DNA of 64,000 nt from Ferruginibacter sp. (lineage in GTDB: Bacteria; Bacteroidota; Bacteroidia; Chitinophagales; Chitinophagaceae), in assembly GCA_016786725.1 (NCBI GenBank), contig JAEUVU010000023.1, positions 38,638-102,637 on the forward strand, read 5' to 3'. The notes beneath the pieces are model-generated. The model was not told where the DNA came from, searched no databases, and was given only the letters and a program-made list of their open reading frames with translations. A program made the position numbers and the translations under genes. Positions 1-9,131 of the stretch are shown in pieces (position 1 is the first letter of the stretch; each line of letters starts with the position of its first letter).

Positions 1-80
1 CAGGGAAGATCTTTGGTGATTTTATTTAGTTTGATAAGAGGAGTATTACCTATAGTTTCAAGTACATTATTTAGCCACAT
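1..80 (-). CDS. Cysteine synthase / cystathionine beta-synthase, N-terminal fragment (runs off left edge)
   Basis: Reading leftwards from the ATG at 80 gives about 26 residues beginning MWLNNVLETIGNTPLIKLNK. The block ETIGNTPL-x-KL is the N-terminal signature of fold-type II PLP enzymes of the cysteine synthase / cystathionine beta-synthase family, which make cysteine or cystathionine from activated serine. The catalytic lysine and the rest lie outside the window, so the exact enzyme cannot be decided. The short N-terminus before NTPL fits Bacteroidota cystathionine beta-synthase-like proteins. Seen: the motif and start. Inferred: full gene to the left. Confidence 0.75.
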   Translation of the reverse strand, partial: MWLNNVLETIGNTPLIKLNKITKDLP

Positions 81-231
81 ACAGAATCGTTATTTGCGGC
101 AAAGGTAATTTTTTTAGGCTAAGAGGCGGAAGCTTTTTAAAAGGTGCTACAGGTGTTGAATTAATTTAACGGGATAAGTAAAAGAGGCGGCCTTTAAAGG
201 CCACATCTTTGCAAAAATTTATTATTGGTTA

Positions 232-1611
232 TTATTTTTTAACGATAGTTATTTCTACTCTTCTGTTTCGCCATTGCTGATTTTCGTCAAGAGGCATGGT
301 ATCCCCATAAAATGCAGTGGTAATTTTTTCGGCCGGTATATTGTAGGTCAACAGGTAATCCCTCGTTATATTCGCTCTTTCTTCTGAAATCTGCATATTT
401 ACTGCAGCCGTACCTGTATTATCAGAATGTCCTGCTATATTTACTCCAAGCGAATTGTCTGCTTTCAATATAGCCACTATGCCCTGCAGTGCTTTAAAAG
501 CCTCAGAAAGCAAAATGGCCCTGTCAAGATCAAAATATATCCGGTAGGTCATTGAATCTACAGAAACGGAAGCCAGGTCTCCTCCTTCGATATACGGGAA
601 GGGGCAGCCGTTGTTTTCTTTACTGCCGGCTACGTCGGCGCATTTATCATATACATCTGCCAGGCCATCATTATCCCTGTCTGACTCTTCCCTGATAACA
701 GGTAATTGACGGGAAGTTTTTTCCGTTTTTTTGCCTTTTTCTGCTTTTATTTTGTAAGCAATTTTTAATGTCGTGGTATAGAACCCGTCCTTATTATCGG
801 GATCCCCCCTTTTAAGGGCACGGTTGGCAGGATAGGAACCATTACCACGCCAGGTAAATTTAGACGTTTGCGGATTCCGGGCATCCAGCAGCGCCTTATC
901 CGGATAAAAGCCTGACACGTCATCCAGGTAATCGGTTGACGTAAACCGGTAATTGAACTCCGACAGCAATATCAAACGGTTACTAACGGCATATTTAAAT
1001 CCAACACCCAACGGGTATTCAATAGCCATGGTGCTGTAAAGGCCCGGGTAACCGGTAAGGCCCTGCCCTTCGGTACCCAGCCCACGTAGTGCGAATGTGC
1101 CATCCGGGCCATAGCTGGCATGTGGATTAAAATTAAAAGCGCCGATACCGGCAAAAAGGTAAGGGCTAAACTTATGGCGGTTCAGGTTTACAAAACTGAA
1201 TTCTGCGGCCAGCGAGAATTCAATAATTTTTGATTTGAAACTTAAATTTCTTTCGGGATGGGCGCCACCCGCTTTGCTGTCGTAACCCTGTACATTGTGC
1301 AAACCTATGTCGAACCGGGCATTTAAAAGCGGGGCAATGGCATAGCTCAAACCGAGGCTGCCTGCATAACTCGATTGTTGAAAAGCGGTATTACCCCGGG
1401 TGAGGTCGCCCAGGTAATTGGCTATGCCCAGGCCTGCAGTAACGCTTAACCTGGATTTTTTATCTGTATTTTTTTCAGGCTTTTTTACTGCTTCTTTTTC
1501 ATGGCTCCTTTTGGCAACAGAGGGGGTGCCGGGCGGCGGTAATTGCTGTGCAAAAGAATTAGAAGTAGTCAGTATTCCAGCTAACAGAATACTTATCCTG
1601 ATCATTTTCAT
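232..1611 (-). CDS. OmpA-family outer membrane protein with N-terminal barrel
   Basis: This 459-residue protein has a signal peptide (about residues 1-21, ending SNSFA-QQ), a charged linker, a probable outer-membrane beta-barrel (about 53-285), one thrombospondin type 3-like calcium repeat (DRDNDGLADVYDKC, about 311-324) and a C-terminal OmpA domain (about 355-459) with NIAGHSDNTG and RNRRVE, the usual peptidoglycan-binding signatures. It should tie the outer membrane to the cell wall. The barrel part is clearly paralogous to the next gene upstream (1791-2612): both share GGAHP-RNL-FKS and YPDKALLDARNPQTS. The paralogue lacks the OmpA part. Function beyond envelope anchoring is not visible. 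Confidence 0.9.
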   Translation of the reverse strand: MKMIRISILLAGILTTSNSFAQQLPPPGTPSVAKRSHEKEAVKKPEKNTDKKSRLSVTAGLGIANYLGDLTRGNTAFQQSSYAGSLGLSYAIAPLLNARFDIGLHNVQGYDSKAGGAHPERNLSFKSKIIEFSLAAEFSFVNLNRHKFSPYLFAGIGAFNFNPHASYGPDGTFALRGLGTEGQGLTGYPGLYSTMAIEYPLGVGFKYAVSNRLILLSEFNYRFTSTDYLDDVSGFYPDKALLDARNPQTSKFTWRGNGSYPANRALKRGDPDNKDGFYTTTLKIAYKIKAEKGKKTEKTSRQLPVIREESDRDNDGLADVYDKCADVAGSKENNGCPFPYIEGGDLASVSVDSMTYRIYFDLDRAILLSEAFKALQGIVAILKADNSLGVNIAGHSDNTGTAAVNMQISEERANITRDYLLTYNIPAEKITTAFYGDTMPLDENQQWRNRRVEITIVKK

Positions 1612-1746
1612 ATGAAAGATAGTTTGGCAATAAAAAGTAAATTAAAAATAGTCAATTAATCCTGATATTATAACAATGAACCGCTTTATACTTTTGCTCA
1701 AAAAAATTATCAGTATATGATATTGGTTTTAGAAAATTGGAGAAAC

Positions 1747-1775
1747 AAAAAAGCAGGCCCAACAGCCTGCTTTTT
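1747..1775 (-). terminator. Rho-independent terminator of the 1791-2612 gene
   Basis: GCAGGC and GCCTGC form a stem around a six-base loop, with A-run and T-run on the two sides, so it can act in either direction. It lies directly after the minus-strand gene ending at 1791. Confidence 0.8.
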
Positions 1776-1790
1776 AAAAAACTATTGTTT

Positions 1791-2612
1791 TTATAAAAAA
1801 GGCGTAATAATAAATCTTAGCTGAAATGTATAAAAACCATCTTTATCCTTAGGATTGCCACGCGGCAGTGCCTGGTTTTTAGGGTAACTGCCTGCGCCAC
1901 GATAGGTAAATTGGGAGGTTTGCGGGTTTCTGGCATCCAGTAAGGCTTTATCGGGGTAACCATTCATACTAACATCATCCAGATAATCTGTTCCGGTAAA
2001 ATGATATTTATATTCCATCCCTAACTTGAAATGTTTATGAATGTTATATCGTACACCAATTCCTAAAGGAACTACCCACGTGGATTTACCATATAGTTCT
2101 TTGAAGCCTGGCAATCCCTGGCCTTCTGTAGCCAGTTCCCTTAGTTTCACTTCTTTACCTGTTGCATCTTCGGTTGTTGGGTCAAAAAACATAATTCCAA
2201 TACCTGCCGAAATCACAGGAGTGATTTTCGATTCAGGGAGGGGTAAATATTCTCCATTTGCTGTAATATGAAATACTGTTGATTTAAAATCGAGGTTCCT
2301 GTCTGGATGGGCCCCGCCGCTTTTACTATCTGCGCCCTGTAGCTTTTGAAGTCCAAAATTTATCCCGCAGTTAAAACGGCTGCTTATTGGATAAAGAACC
2401 CCCAAACTGGCTGATGTTACTGTTGTTTGCTTAAACATACCGCTACTCTTCATCAGGTCGCCGTAATAATTAGATGTACCCCATCCCGCTGTAATTTTCA
2501 AAGATTCGAAGAACGTTGTTCCTTGATCTGGGTTTACAGGAGATTCCTGGGCCCTGGCATTCAGTGTTATCATTAAAGCAAAAAATACGATAAGCGGTTT
2601 TAAGATATTCAT
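1791..2612 (-). CDS. Outer-membrane beta-barrel protein, paralogue of the barrel of the neighbouring OmpA protein
   Basis: The 273-residue protein has a signal peptide (cleavage after about LNARA, residue 21) and alternating aromatic/hydrophobic strands ending in a C-terminal phenylalanine-leucine (LRFIITPFL), as expected for a barrel inserted in the outer membrane. It matches residues 53-285 of the 459-residue OmpA protein downstream along its whole length, with the blocks GGAHPDRNLDFKS, ATEGQGLPG, DYLDDVS and PDKALLDARNPQTS. It resembles the DUF6089/PorG-like barrels of Bacteroidota; that name is from memory. The pair probably arose by tandem duplication with loss or gain of the OmpA tail. 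Confidence 0.8.
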   Translation of the reverse strand: MNILKPLIVFFALMITLNARAQESPVNPDQGTTFFESLKITAGWGTSNYYGDLMKSSGMFKQTTVTSASLGVLYPISSRFNCGINFGLQKLQGADSKSGGAHPDRNLDFKSTVFHITANGEYLPLPESKITPVISAGIGIMFFDPTTEDATGKEVKLRELATEGQGLPGFKELYGKSTWVVPLGIGVRYNIHKHFKLGMEYKYHFTGTDYLDDVSMNGYPDKALLDARNPQTSQFTYRGAGSYPKNQALPRGNPKDKDGFYTFQLRFIITPFL

Positions 2613-2859
2613 AAAACAAATTTAGAGTTGATTATGATTGGTAGTTAATTTATTTGAAAAAGCAATTTTGTAAACCGTTTTAGTCTGTTATCAGCAGTTA
2701 TGCAGCTAATAGCTTTAATACAAATTTAAGTACAATTTGCTTAGTTGCTAAAACATTTTAGTGTTAATTTAAAGAGGCTCATGAACCTGCAACCTGTGTA
2801 AGTTAATATGCCAGCGATAATGGAGGCTATCTTAACGGGTTAAGTTTTGAACTTGCTGA

Positions 2860-4452
2860 TTATTTTGTCTCCATAATTGCCAAGGCCTTCTTGAAAGCAT
2901 CATCCGATGTATTCATTACTTCAAAATAGCCCTCATTCCCCCATACCTGGCGTGCAATGGCTGATTTGATCTGGTTGGTAAGATTTAATTTTTCCTTTGC
3001 TGAAACAATGCTGAAATACACAGAATCTTTTGCTGCTGCTTCGGTAAAGCGTTTCCAATCATCCTCACTTAAATTAAAACCCGCAATAAATACCGGGGGA
3101 CTTTTAAACGATTTTATTAAAGCCTGGTTTTGCAGATAGAAATTATAGGCAAAACCACTAAGTACATTCTTACTGTACATGAGGGCTGTATTTTTATTGT
3201 AACCGGTTGTATCCGGGGGTATAAAATAATCCGGGGCAATACCGCCTTTTGCATAAACAACTTTGCCTGATCTGGTTTTATAGCTTTTCCCTGTATTGTT
3301 CTTTACCGAATCAAAAAAAACAGCCGTTGTATCATGGTAGCGGTTAGTTATCTCATCATAATATGCTTTTCCGCCGTTTTTGTAATCCCTTTGAATGCTT
3401 CTGCCCAAAGGGGTATAATAGCGTGCCACAGTAAGCCGCAATGCACTTTTATCACTCAGGTCAAATTGCTCCTGAACAAGCCCTTTACCAAAACTGCGCC
3501 TGCCAATGATGGTCGCACGGTCCCAATCCTGCAAAGCGCCAATGAGTATTTCGCTGGCACTGGCAGTACCTTCATCGGCCAAAACAACCAATGTGCCTTT
3601 TTCAAACTGGCCGGTACGGCGGCAACGGTATTCTTTTTTCTCAACGTGTTTTCCTTCGGTATATGTAATAAGTTTGTCACCATCTAAAAACTCGTCGGCT
3701 ATTTCTGTTGCCTGGTCTAAAACCCCGCCGCCATTGCCTCTCAGGTCGAGTATCAGTTTTTGTAAACCGGCTTTTTTTAATGGTTCCAGCGCTTCCATAA
3801 ATTCACGATAGGTTACCGTTGAGAATTTATTGAGGCGTATATAACCTGTCTCTTTATTAATCATGTAACTGGCATCCACACTCACCAGTGGAATGGCATC
3901 CCGTGTAATAACAACCTGTTTTTTTTGGCTGCCCCGTAAATAGGTAACAGTAACATTAGTGCCTCTTTCCCCACGCAGCAGTTTTCTGAAATCATCAGCA
4001 TCTTTTTGATTACCGGCAACGGGGGTATCATCAATTTTTAAGAATTTATCGCCAATAACCAACCCAGCTTTATAACCGGGCCCATCCTTTAATACACTGA
4101 TCACATTCAGGGTATCATTAAAAATATTGAACTCGATACCGATGCCGAAAAATTTACCGGCCAGGTCTTCATTTACAGCCTGCAGTTCATCAGCAGGTAT
4201 AAAAACAGAGTGAGGGTCGAGTTTGCTTAACATAGCCTGTATGGCAGTGTCGGTAAGGCTTTCCATTTGCACATCATCCACATAACGGTTTTTTATCAGG
4301 TCCATTATCTCCTGCACAGGCCTGCGTTTTTCTGCAAAAAAGAAACTCCTGCCGGGCATCCCATCCCTCATTTTATAACCAAAGAACATCCCTGCAATCA
4401 TTGTGATACTAAACAATAAGGGCAACCAAACCTGTATTTTTTTATTATTCAT
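2860..4452 (-). CDS. S41-family carboxy-terminal processing peptidase
   Basis: A 530-residue periplasmic serine protease with an N-terminal membrane anchor (VWLPLLFSITMIAGMFFGY), a PDZ domain (around GIEFNIFNDTLNVISV) and an S41 catalytic domain. The serine/lysine dyad is visible as TASASE (Ser about 300) and SFGKG (Lys about 323). Such enzymes trim C-termini of envelope proteins. I place the start at the ATG at 4452: the frame is open up to 4500 from a TTG, but that extension is encoded by a heptanucleotide repeat array and contains the -7 promoter motif at 4457-4464, so it is unlikely to be translated. Confidence 0.93.
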   Translation of the reverse strand: MNNKKIQVWLPLLFSITMIAGMFFGYKMRDGMPGRSFFFAEKRRPVQEIMDLIKNRYVDDVQMESLTDTAIQAMLSKLDPHSVFIPADELQAVNEDLAGKFFGIGIEFNIFNDTLNVISVLKDGPGYKAGLVIGDKFLKIDDTPVAGNQKDADDFRKLLRGERGTNVTVTYLRGSQKKQVVITRDAIPLVSVDASYMINKETGYIRLNKFSTVTYREFMEALEPLKKAGLQKLILDLRGNGGGVLDQATEIADEFLDGDKLITYTEGKHVEKKEYRCRRTGQFEKGTLVVLADEGTASASEILIGALQDWDRATIIGRRSFGKGLVQEQFDLSDKSALRLTVARYYTPLGRSIQRDYKNGGKAYYDEITNRYHDTTAVFFDSVKNNTGKSYKTRSGKVVYAKGGIAPDYFIPPDTTGYNKNTALMYSKNVLSGFAYNFYLQNQALIKSFKSPPVFIAGFNLSEDDWKRFTEAAAKDSVYFSIVSAKEKLNLTNQIKSAIARQVWGNEGYFEVMNTSDDAFKKALAIMETK

Positions 4453-4456
4453 TTTG

Positions 4457-4464
4457 CGAAGATA
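4457..4464 (-). promoter_or_regulatory. -7 promoter motif TATCTTCG of the S41 peptidase
   Basis: TATCTTCG matches the Bacteroidota -7 consensus TAnnTTTG with one change. It ends only four bases before the ATG at 4452, suggesting a leaderless or nearly leaderless transcript. No clear -33 TTTG was seen. Confidence 0.5.
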
Positions 4465-4480
4465 GGAAGAAGCAGCAAGG

Positions 4481-4501
4481 GGAATAGTTACAAGGGACAA
4501 G
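4481..4501 (-). repeat. Heptanucleotide array (3 units)
   Basis: On the minus strand this reads CTTGTCC, CTTGTAA, CTATTCC: three degenerate 7-base units just upstream of the S41 peptidase promoter. Confidence 0.6.
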
Positions 4502-4554
4502 TTTTACAAAAAATGAACACTTATTGTATAGTGAGTTAAATCAAAAATTTCTTC

Positions 4555-4575
4555 CTTGCAGCTTGTAACTTGCAG
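4555..4575 (+). repeat. Heptanucleotide array (3 units)
   Basis: CTTGCAG, CTTGTAA, CTTGCAG in tandem, followed by a partial CTT. It lies 44 bases before the start of the sugar kinase gene. Confidence 0.7.
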
Positions 4576-4618
4576 CTTAATTAAAATGAATTAACTTCAA
4601 ATCAAATAAAGGTATTCA

Positions 4619-5458
4619 ATGGCGATCAAATTAATAGCAGATAGTGGTTCCACAAAAACAGAATGGTGCTTAATCAATGGCAAGTCTGCAAAAAGCTTTT
4701 ACACCCAGGGATTAAGCCCGTATTTTCTTTCTGCAGAACAAATTGAATATATCATCAACGAAGAACTTAAAATTAAATTCAAAAAGACCGAACCCGGGGA
4801 AGTTTATTTTTACGGAACCGGTTGCAGCAATGCTGATAATGTGAAACTGGTTAAAAAAGCAATCCAGAAAGTATTTACTGGTGCAACCATAGCTGTTGAC
4901 CATGATCTGATGGGTGCTGCCAAGGCGCTTTGCGGCCACGAAAAAGGCATTGCCTGTATTCTCGGCACCGGCTCAAATTCCTGTTATTACAATGGTAAGA
5001 AAATAGTGAAGAACAGCCCGGGCCTGGGTTATGTGTTGGGCGATGAAGGAAGTGGCGCTTATATGGGCCGGAAAGTGATCCAGCATTTTTTATACAAAAC
5101 TTTTGAGGGAGAACTAATGGATAAATTCATCGCAAAGTACAACACCAACAGCGATGAAATACTCAGTGCAGTATATAAAAAACCGCTGCCCAACCGCTAC
5201 CTGGCGTCCTTTACAGATTTTTTGGTGGAGAACCGTGGGCATTATATGATTGAGAATATTATCGAAGACAGCTTCAACGATTTCTTCTTTAATCATATTT
5301 ACAAATACCGTGAAAGCTGGACCATGCCTATCAATTTTACAGGCAGCGTTGCTTTCGGGTTTAAAGATGTTTTAAAAGACATGTGCAATTCATTTGAATT
5401 GCAATTGGGTAAAGTAATTAAGAAACCAATGGATGGATTGGTTAAATTTCACCAGTAA
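4619..5458 (+). CDS. BadF/BadG/BcrA/BcrD-type ATPase; probable N-acetylglucosamine / N-acetylmuramate kinase
   Basis: This 279-residue protein begins with the ASKHA phosphate-binding motif (ADSGSTKTEW, residues 7-16) and has the second phosphate loop (CILGTGSNSC) and GDEGSG that mark the GlcNAc-kinase/BadF family. It should use ATP to phosphorylate an amino sugar in the cytoplasm. It sits five bases before murQ, so the pair probably forms one muropeptide-recycling operon: the kinase makes MurNAc-6-P or GlcNAc-6-P, and MurQ removes lactate from MurNAc-6-P. Whether GlcNAc, MurNAc or both are the substrate is not readable from sequence. Confidence 0.88.
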   Translation: MAIKLIADSGSTKTEWCLINGKSAKSFYTQGLSPYFLSAEQIEYIINEELKIKFKKTEPGEVYFYGTGCSNADNVKLVKKAIQKVFTGATIAVDHDLMGAAKALCGHEKGIACILGTGSNSCYYNGKKIVKNSPGLGYVLGDEGSGAYMGRKVIQHFLYKTFEGELMDKFIAKYNTNSDEILSAVYKKPLPNRYLASFTDFLVENRGHYMIENIIEDSFNDFFFNHIYKYRESWTMPINFTGSVAFGFKDVLKDMCNSFELQLGKVIKKPMDGLVKFHQ

Positions 5459-5463
5459 GAATT

Positions 5464-6279
5464 ATGGCATTTAACAGGATCACAGAATCAGAATCAAATT
5501 ACAGGCATCTGGAAAAAATGCCGGTTGCAGATATTCTTTTCAATATTAATAAAGAAGATAAAACAGTGCCGGCTGTAATTGAAGCTGCCATTCCGCAAAT
5601 TGAACAATTAGTACAGGTAATTACAGATAAAATGCTGATGGGGGGAAGGTTGTTCTACATTGGGGCAGGTACCAGCGGGCGTTTAGGTGTTGTGGATGCC
5701 AGCGAATGCCCGCCAACTTATGGTGTGCCACCCGGTTTGGTAGTTGCAGTAATTGCCGGAGGCAGTAAAGCAATAACTGAAGCAGTTGAATATGCCGAGG
5801 ATGACCAGGAGCAGGGCTGGATTGACCTGCAGGAGCATCATGTAAATGAAAAAGATGTCGTTGTTGGTATTGCCGCCAGCGGTACCACACCTTATGTAAT
5901 TGCAGCGCTTAATAAATGCAGGCAAAATAATATTGTAACCGGCAGCATCACCTGCAACCCCGGTGCACCAATAAGTGCTGCGGCTGATTACCCGATTGAA
6001 GCAGTGGTAGGGCCGGAGTTTGTTACCGGCAGCACCCGTATGAAAAGCGGCACCGCTCAAAAACTGATCCTCAACATGATCTCCACAACAGTTATGATAC
6101 AGTTAGGCAGAGTAGAAGACAATAAAATGGTGAACATGCAACTGACCAACGAAAAGATTGTTGACCGTGGCGTAAAAATGTTGATGGAAAGGGCCGGTAT
6201 TGATGACTATGAAACTGCCAAAGAACTGCTTTTAAAAACCGGTAGCGTAAAAAAAGCAATCGAAAATCACCGTTCATAA
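5464..6279 (+). CDS. murQ: N-acetylmuramic acid 6-phosphate etherase
   Basis: MurQ cleaves the lactyl ether of MurNAc-6-phosphate to give GlcNAc-6-phosphate and D-lactate in cell-wall recycling. The 271 residues carry a single SIS sugar-isomerase domain with the family blocks GGRLFYIGAGTSGRLGVVDA-like (about 60-79), ASECPPTYG, GIAASGTTPYV and TGSTRMKSGTAQK. The length is slightly shorter than the roughly 300-residue enzymes of proteobacteria because the C-terminal helical tail is short, as is common in Bacteroidota. It follows the kinase gene by five bases and is presumably co-transcribed with it. Confidence 0.95.
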   Translation: MAFNRITESESNYRHLEKMPVADILFNINKEDKTVPAVIEAAIPQIEQLVQVITDKMLMGGRLFYIGAGTSGRLGVVDASECPPTYGVPPGLVVAVIAGGSKAITEAVEYAEDDQEQGWIDLQEHHVNEKDVVVGIAASGTTPYVIAALNKCRQNNIVTGSITCNPGAPISAAADYPIEAVVGPEFVTGSTRMKSGTAQKLILNMISTTVMIQLGRVEDNKMVNMQLTNEKIVDRGVKMLMERAGIDDYETAKELLLKTGSVKKAIENHRS

Positions 6280-6345
6280 AAAATCCTTGGATGATTTATG
6301 GAATTACAGTAATTTACGTATCTATTACTAATAAAAACTCGTCTT

Positions 6346-7572
6346 ATGAACATTAAACTTCTACTTTCAACTACATTTATTGCAACTTGTTTCTCAGCTT
6401 CCGCCCAGGATGCCAACAGAACTTTTGCCATCACCGGCGATGGTAACCATGATTTTATGTGGATGAACATACGCCAGGTTGATATTGGTACCGGTAAAAT
6501 TACAGGCGATGTTTATCAACGAGATAAAACAGCCTTTGTAATGAAGGATGCTGACACAAAAGCCAATTCCCTGGCTCACCGCAGGCCAACAGAAACAATG
6601 GTGGCTGCAGCAGCATATGACAAAAATCAGAACAAATTATTTTTTACGCCAATGCGGGTTGGTGAGTTGCGCTGGCTGGATCTGAATGCTAAAGGTGATG
6701 AGCAGAAATATTACACCGTTACTTCTTCTTTATTAAATACCAATGAGGCACTAAATGATGAGGCCAACCAGTTTTCACGCATGGTGATTGCTGCAGATGG
6801 AAACGGCTATGCGCTTAACAATGATGGCAGCCGTTTGGTAAGATTTACCACCGGTAAAAAAGTTACCATTACCGACCTGGGGCCTGTTATTGATGATGAA
6901 TCAAACAAAACAGTTTCAGTAAAAAACAAATGCACAAGCTGGGGTGGCGATATGATCGCTGATGCTTACAATAAATTATATATCATCTCAGCAAACCATT
7001 ATGTATTTTCTTTAGATGTTGAAACAAGGGTGGCAAAACAAATTGGTTACATCACCGGATTACCTGCTGCTTACAGTACCAATGGCGCCGCTGTTGATAA
7101 AGATGGTAATGTGGTTGTAGCAAGTGCAAACACATTTGCCGGGTACTACAAATTTTCTTTGAAAGATTTTGTTGCAACACCTGTTGAAGGTTCTGATATG
7201 GTTTACAATGCTTCTGATCTTGCCAACGGCAACCTCTTGTATCAAAAAGAAGCAGATGCAGCTAAAACCTATGCTGTAGCTGATTTTAAACCAGTAGTTC
7301 CGGTATTGACCAACGAAGCTCATATTTATCCCAACCCTGTTACCAACAGCGAGTTCAGGATCAATTTTGAAGACCAGCTGGCTGGTAAATACAATGTAAC
7401 AATTACTGATCTTTCCGGTAAGCCCCTGGTAAACAGGGTTGTAACTGTTAACACAAAAGGCCAGGTTGAAACAGTGGTATTGAGCAAGACTTTTGCAAAA
7501 GGCATGTATATGGTTAAAGTTACTGATGCAAACAACAAATTCATTTTTACAGAAAGAATAGTTGTTCAATAA
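6346..7572 (+). CDS. Secreted protein with T9SS type A sorting domain
   Basis: A 408-residue secreted protein: signal peptide (cleaved after about CFSASA, residue 20), a central region of about 300 residues with repeating beta-strand patterns (possibly a propeller), and a C-terminal type IX secretion sorting domain (about 325-408) beginning with the typical HIYPNPVTNSEF and ending in FIFTERIVVQ. The sorting domain means export across the outer membrane by the Por system and probably attachment to the surface. I do not recognise the central domain. A strong terminator follows, so it is probably transcribed alone. Confidence 0.85.
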   Translation: MNIKLLLSTTFIATCFSASAQDANRTFAITGDGNHDFMWMNIRQVDIGTGKITGDVYQRDKTAFVMKDADTKANSLAHRRPTETMVAAAAYDKNQNKLFFTPMRVGELRWLDLNAKGDEQKYYTVTSSLLNTNEALNDEANQFSRMVIAADGNGYALNNDGSRLVRFTTGKKVTITDLGPVIDDESNKTVSVKNKCTSWGGDMIADAYNKLYIISANHYVFSLDVETRVAKQIGYITGLPAAYSTNGAAVDKDGNVVVASANTFAGYYKFSLKDFVATPVEGSDMVYNASDLANGNLLYQKEADAAKTYAVADFKPVVPVLTNEAHIYPNPVTNSEFRINFEDQLAGKYNVTITDLSGKPLVNRVVTVNTKGQVETVVLSKTFAKGMYMVKVTDANNKFIFTERIVVQ

Positions 7573-7595
7573 AATATTACGGTTATTAAGTCTAA

Positions 7596-7626
7596 GGGTT
7601 GCCGGGTTGGCAACCCTCTTTTTTTG
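7596..7626 (+). terminator. Rho-independent terminator
   Basis: GGGTTGCC and GGCAACCC pair around a five-base loop and are followed by a run of T residues. It sits 24 bases after the T9SS protein stop codon. Confidence 0.92.
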
Positions 7627-7634
7627 ACCGCAGA

Positions 7635-7654
7635 CCTGCCTGCCGGCAGGCAGG
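7635..7654. repeat. Perfect 20-bp palindrome
   Basis: CCTGCCTGCCGGCAGGCAGG is self-complementary over all 20 bases and lies just after the terminator. Palindromes of this kind are dispersed intergenic repeats in many Bacteroidota genomes. Confidence 0.8.
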
Positions 7655-7743
7655 TTTTGAAAGATTGTTTTTGATTACTCTGATTTATGGTGAACTTTGT
7701 GATCAGAGAAATCATTATTAAATCAGATTAATCAGCGTTTGTT

Positions 7744-8310
7744 TTGCAGGATATAGAACCATTTTACAACTGGCGACATTTATATGCAGCCGAAGAAGAC
7801 CCGCTTTCACCTTTTTACAGGCGTACCTACAGTGAGTTTGAATTCTCCAACACGGTTTACAATTATTATATCCATCCTCAATGGGATGATTTTGGCAGTC
7901 GAACCTTGTATATGAAAGTTTTGTTTGTGGATTATGAACAGGGTTATGCAATCATCGAACTGCTGGGCGAATGGAATGATGCTATTGAAAATGATATTAT
8001 GACCTTGAGGAGGGATATAACCGATATTATGCAGGCGCAAAAGATCCATAAATTCATTCTGATTGCTGAAAATGTATTGAACTTTCACAGCAGTGATGAC
8101 AGTTATTACCAGGAATGGCACGAGGATCTGGAAGACAGCAACGGCTGGGTTGTTATATTAAACATGCCGCAGCAAAGCCAGTATGATTTTATACAAGCCA
8201 GGCTGCAATTTTATCTTGAGCTAATGGACTTTCCTCAATGGCGTACCCTAAAACCTGAATTGGTTTTTGAACAGATAGATAATAAAATGATGAAAAGAAT
8301 TGATAACTGA
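7744..8310 (+). CDS. Conserved hypothetical protein, 188 residues
   Basis: I do not recognise a named domain. The protein is soluble, acidic and rich in aromatic residues (FYNWRHLY, YYIHPQWDDFGS), with no signal peptide or membrane segment. The start is a TTG at 7744; no better ATG is near, and the N-terminal DIEPFYNWRHLY looks like genuine coding sequence. It has its own upstream gap of 117 bases after the palindrome and sits before the sdh operon. The mix of secondary-structure-like patterns fits a small cytosolic alpha/beta protein. Function unknown. Confidence 0.7.
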   Translation: MQDIEPFYNWRHLYAAEEDPLSPFYRRTYSEFEFSNTVYNYYIHPQWDDFGSRTLYMKVLFVDYEQGYAIIELLGEWNDAIENDIMTLRRDITDIMQAQKIHKFILIAENVLNFHSSDDSYYQEWHEDLEDSNGWVVILNMPQQSQYDFIQARLQFYLELMDFPQWRTLKPELVFEQIDNKMMKRIDN

Positions 8311-8380
8311 TAGCCCGGTATTATTGGAGTGTATTGTCATAAAACTTTCATTTAAATACATTTTTTGCTTTTTCCTGTCG

Positions 8381-8388
8381 TATTTTTG
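8381..8388 (+). promoter_or_regulatory. -7 promoter motif TATTTTTG of the sdh operon
   Basis: Exact TAnnTTTG match 30 bases upstream of the sdhC ATG. No correctly spaced -33 TTTG is obvious. Confidence 0.5.
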
Positions 8389-8418
8389 TGCTCCAAAACA
8401 ACTCACAACTCTTTCAAT

Positions 8419-9099
8419 ATGACCTGGAAACATTTTTTCTCTTCCTCCATCGGCAAAAAATTTATCATGGGCCTTACGGGTCTTTTTTTAATAACTTTTT
8501 TGGTCGTTCATGTTGGTGTAAACTCCTGCATTTTTGTTAATGACGGCGGCGAAACATTCAATACCGCCGCTCATTTCATGAGCCACAACTGGATACTCCG
8601 TATTATGGAGGTAGGTTTATTTGCAGGGCTGATACTGCACATTATCCAGGGACTAATTCTGTGGAAACAAAACAGGGCTGCAAGGCCGGTAAAATATTCT
8701 GCAAACAAAGCCAGCCAAAACAGCGCCTGGTACAGCCGCTCAATGGGCCTGCTTGGCACATTGCTTTTATTCTTCTTGATTATCCATGTTTCAAAATTTT
8801 TTGTTGACACTAAAATTGCATTATATGCCGATGGTGGAGCAAATGATGCCAGCCATAATTTATTTGAAGAGATGAAGGAGGAGTTTCAGAAATGGTGGGT
8901 GGTTGTAATTTATGTGCTGGGCGTTATTTCTTTATTCTGGCACTTATTACATGGCTTCCAGAGTGCTTTTCAAACATTCGGTATCAATCATAAAAGATAT
9001 ACACCTATCATCAAAGCAATTGGGGTTGGCTACACCATCATCGTTTGTTTACTCTTTGCTTTAATGCCCATCTCTTTTTACATGGGATGGATCAGTTAA
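8419..9099 (+). CDS. sdhC: Succinate dehydrogenase / fumarate reductase cytochrome b subunit
   Basis: This is the single membrane-anchor subunit typical of Bacteroidota type B complex II, about 226 residues with five hydrophobic segments. It binds heme b through histidines (visible candidates in FLVVHVGVNS, LILHIIQGLIL, FLIIHVSKF and WHLLHGFQSAF) and passes electrons between quinone and SdhB. The frame is open from a TTG at 8365, but the ATG at 8419 (MTWKHFFSSSIGKKF) matches the family start and lies downstream of the promoter motif. It heads the operon sdhC-sdhA-sdhB. Confidence 0.94.
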   Translation: MTWKHFFSSSIGKKFIMGLTGLFLITFLVVHVGVNSCIFVNDGGETFNTAAHFMSHNWILRIMEVGLFAGLILHIIQGLILWKQNRAARPVKYSANKASQNSAWYSRSMGLLGTLLLFFLIIHVSKFFVDTKIALYADGGANDASHNLFEEMKEEFQKWWVVVIYVLGVISLFWHLLHGFQSAFQTFGINHKRYTPIIKAIGVGYTIIVCLLFALMPISFYMGWIS

Positions 9100-9131
9100 C
9101 CAATAACGAATAACATTTAATCAAGAATACA

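Noticed and set aside
3334..3687. 117-codon frame opposite the S41 peptidase
   Set aside because: Shadow of a strong coding gene on the other strand, with no domain or promoter.
4453..4500. N-terminal extension of the S41 peptidase from a TTG
   Set aside because: Encoded by a heptad array and containing the promoter motif; the internal ATG at 4452 precedes the membrane anchor.
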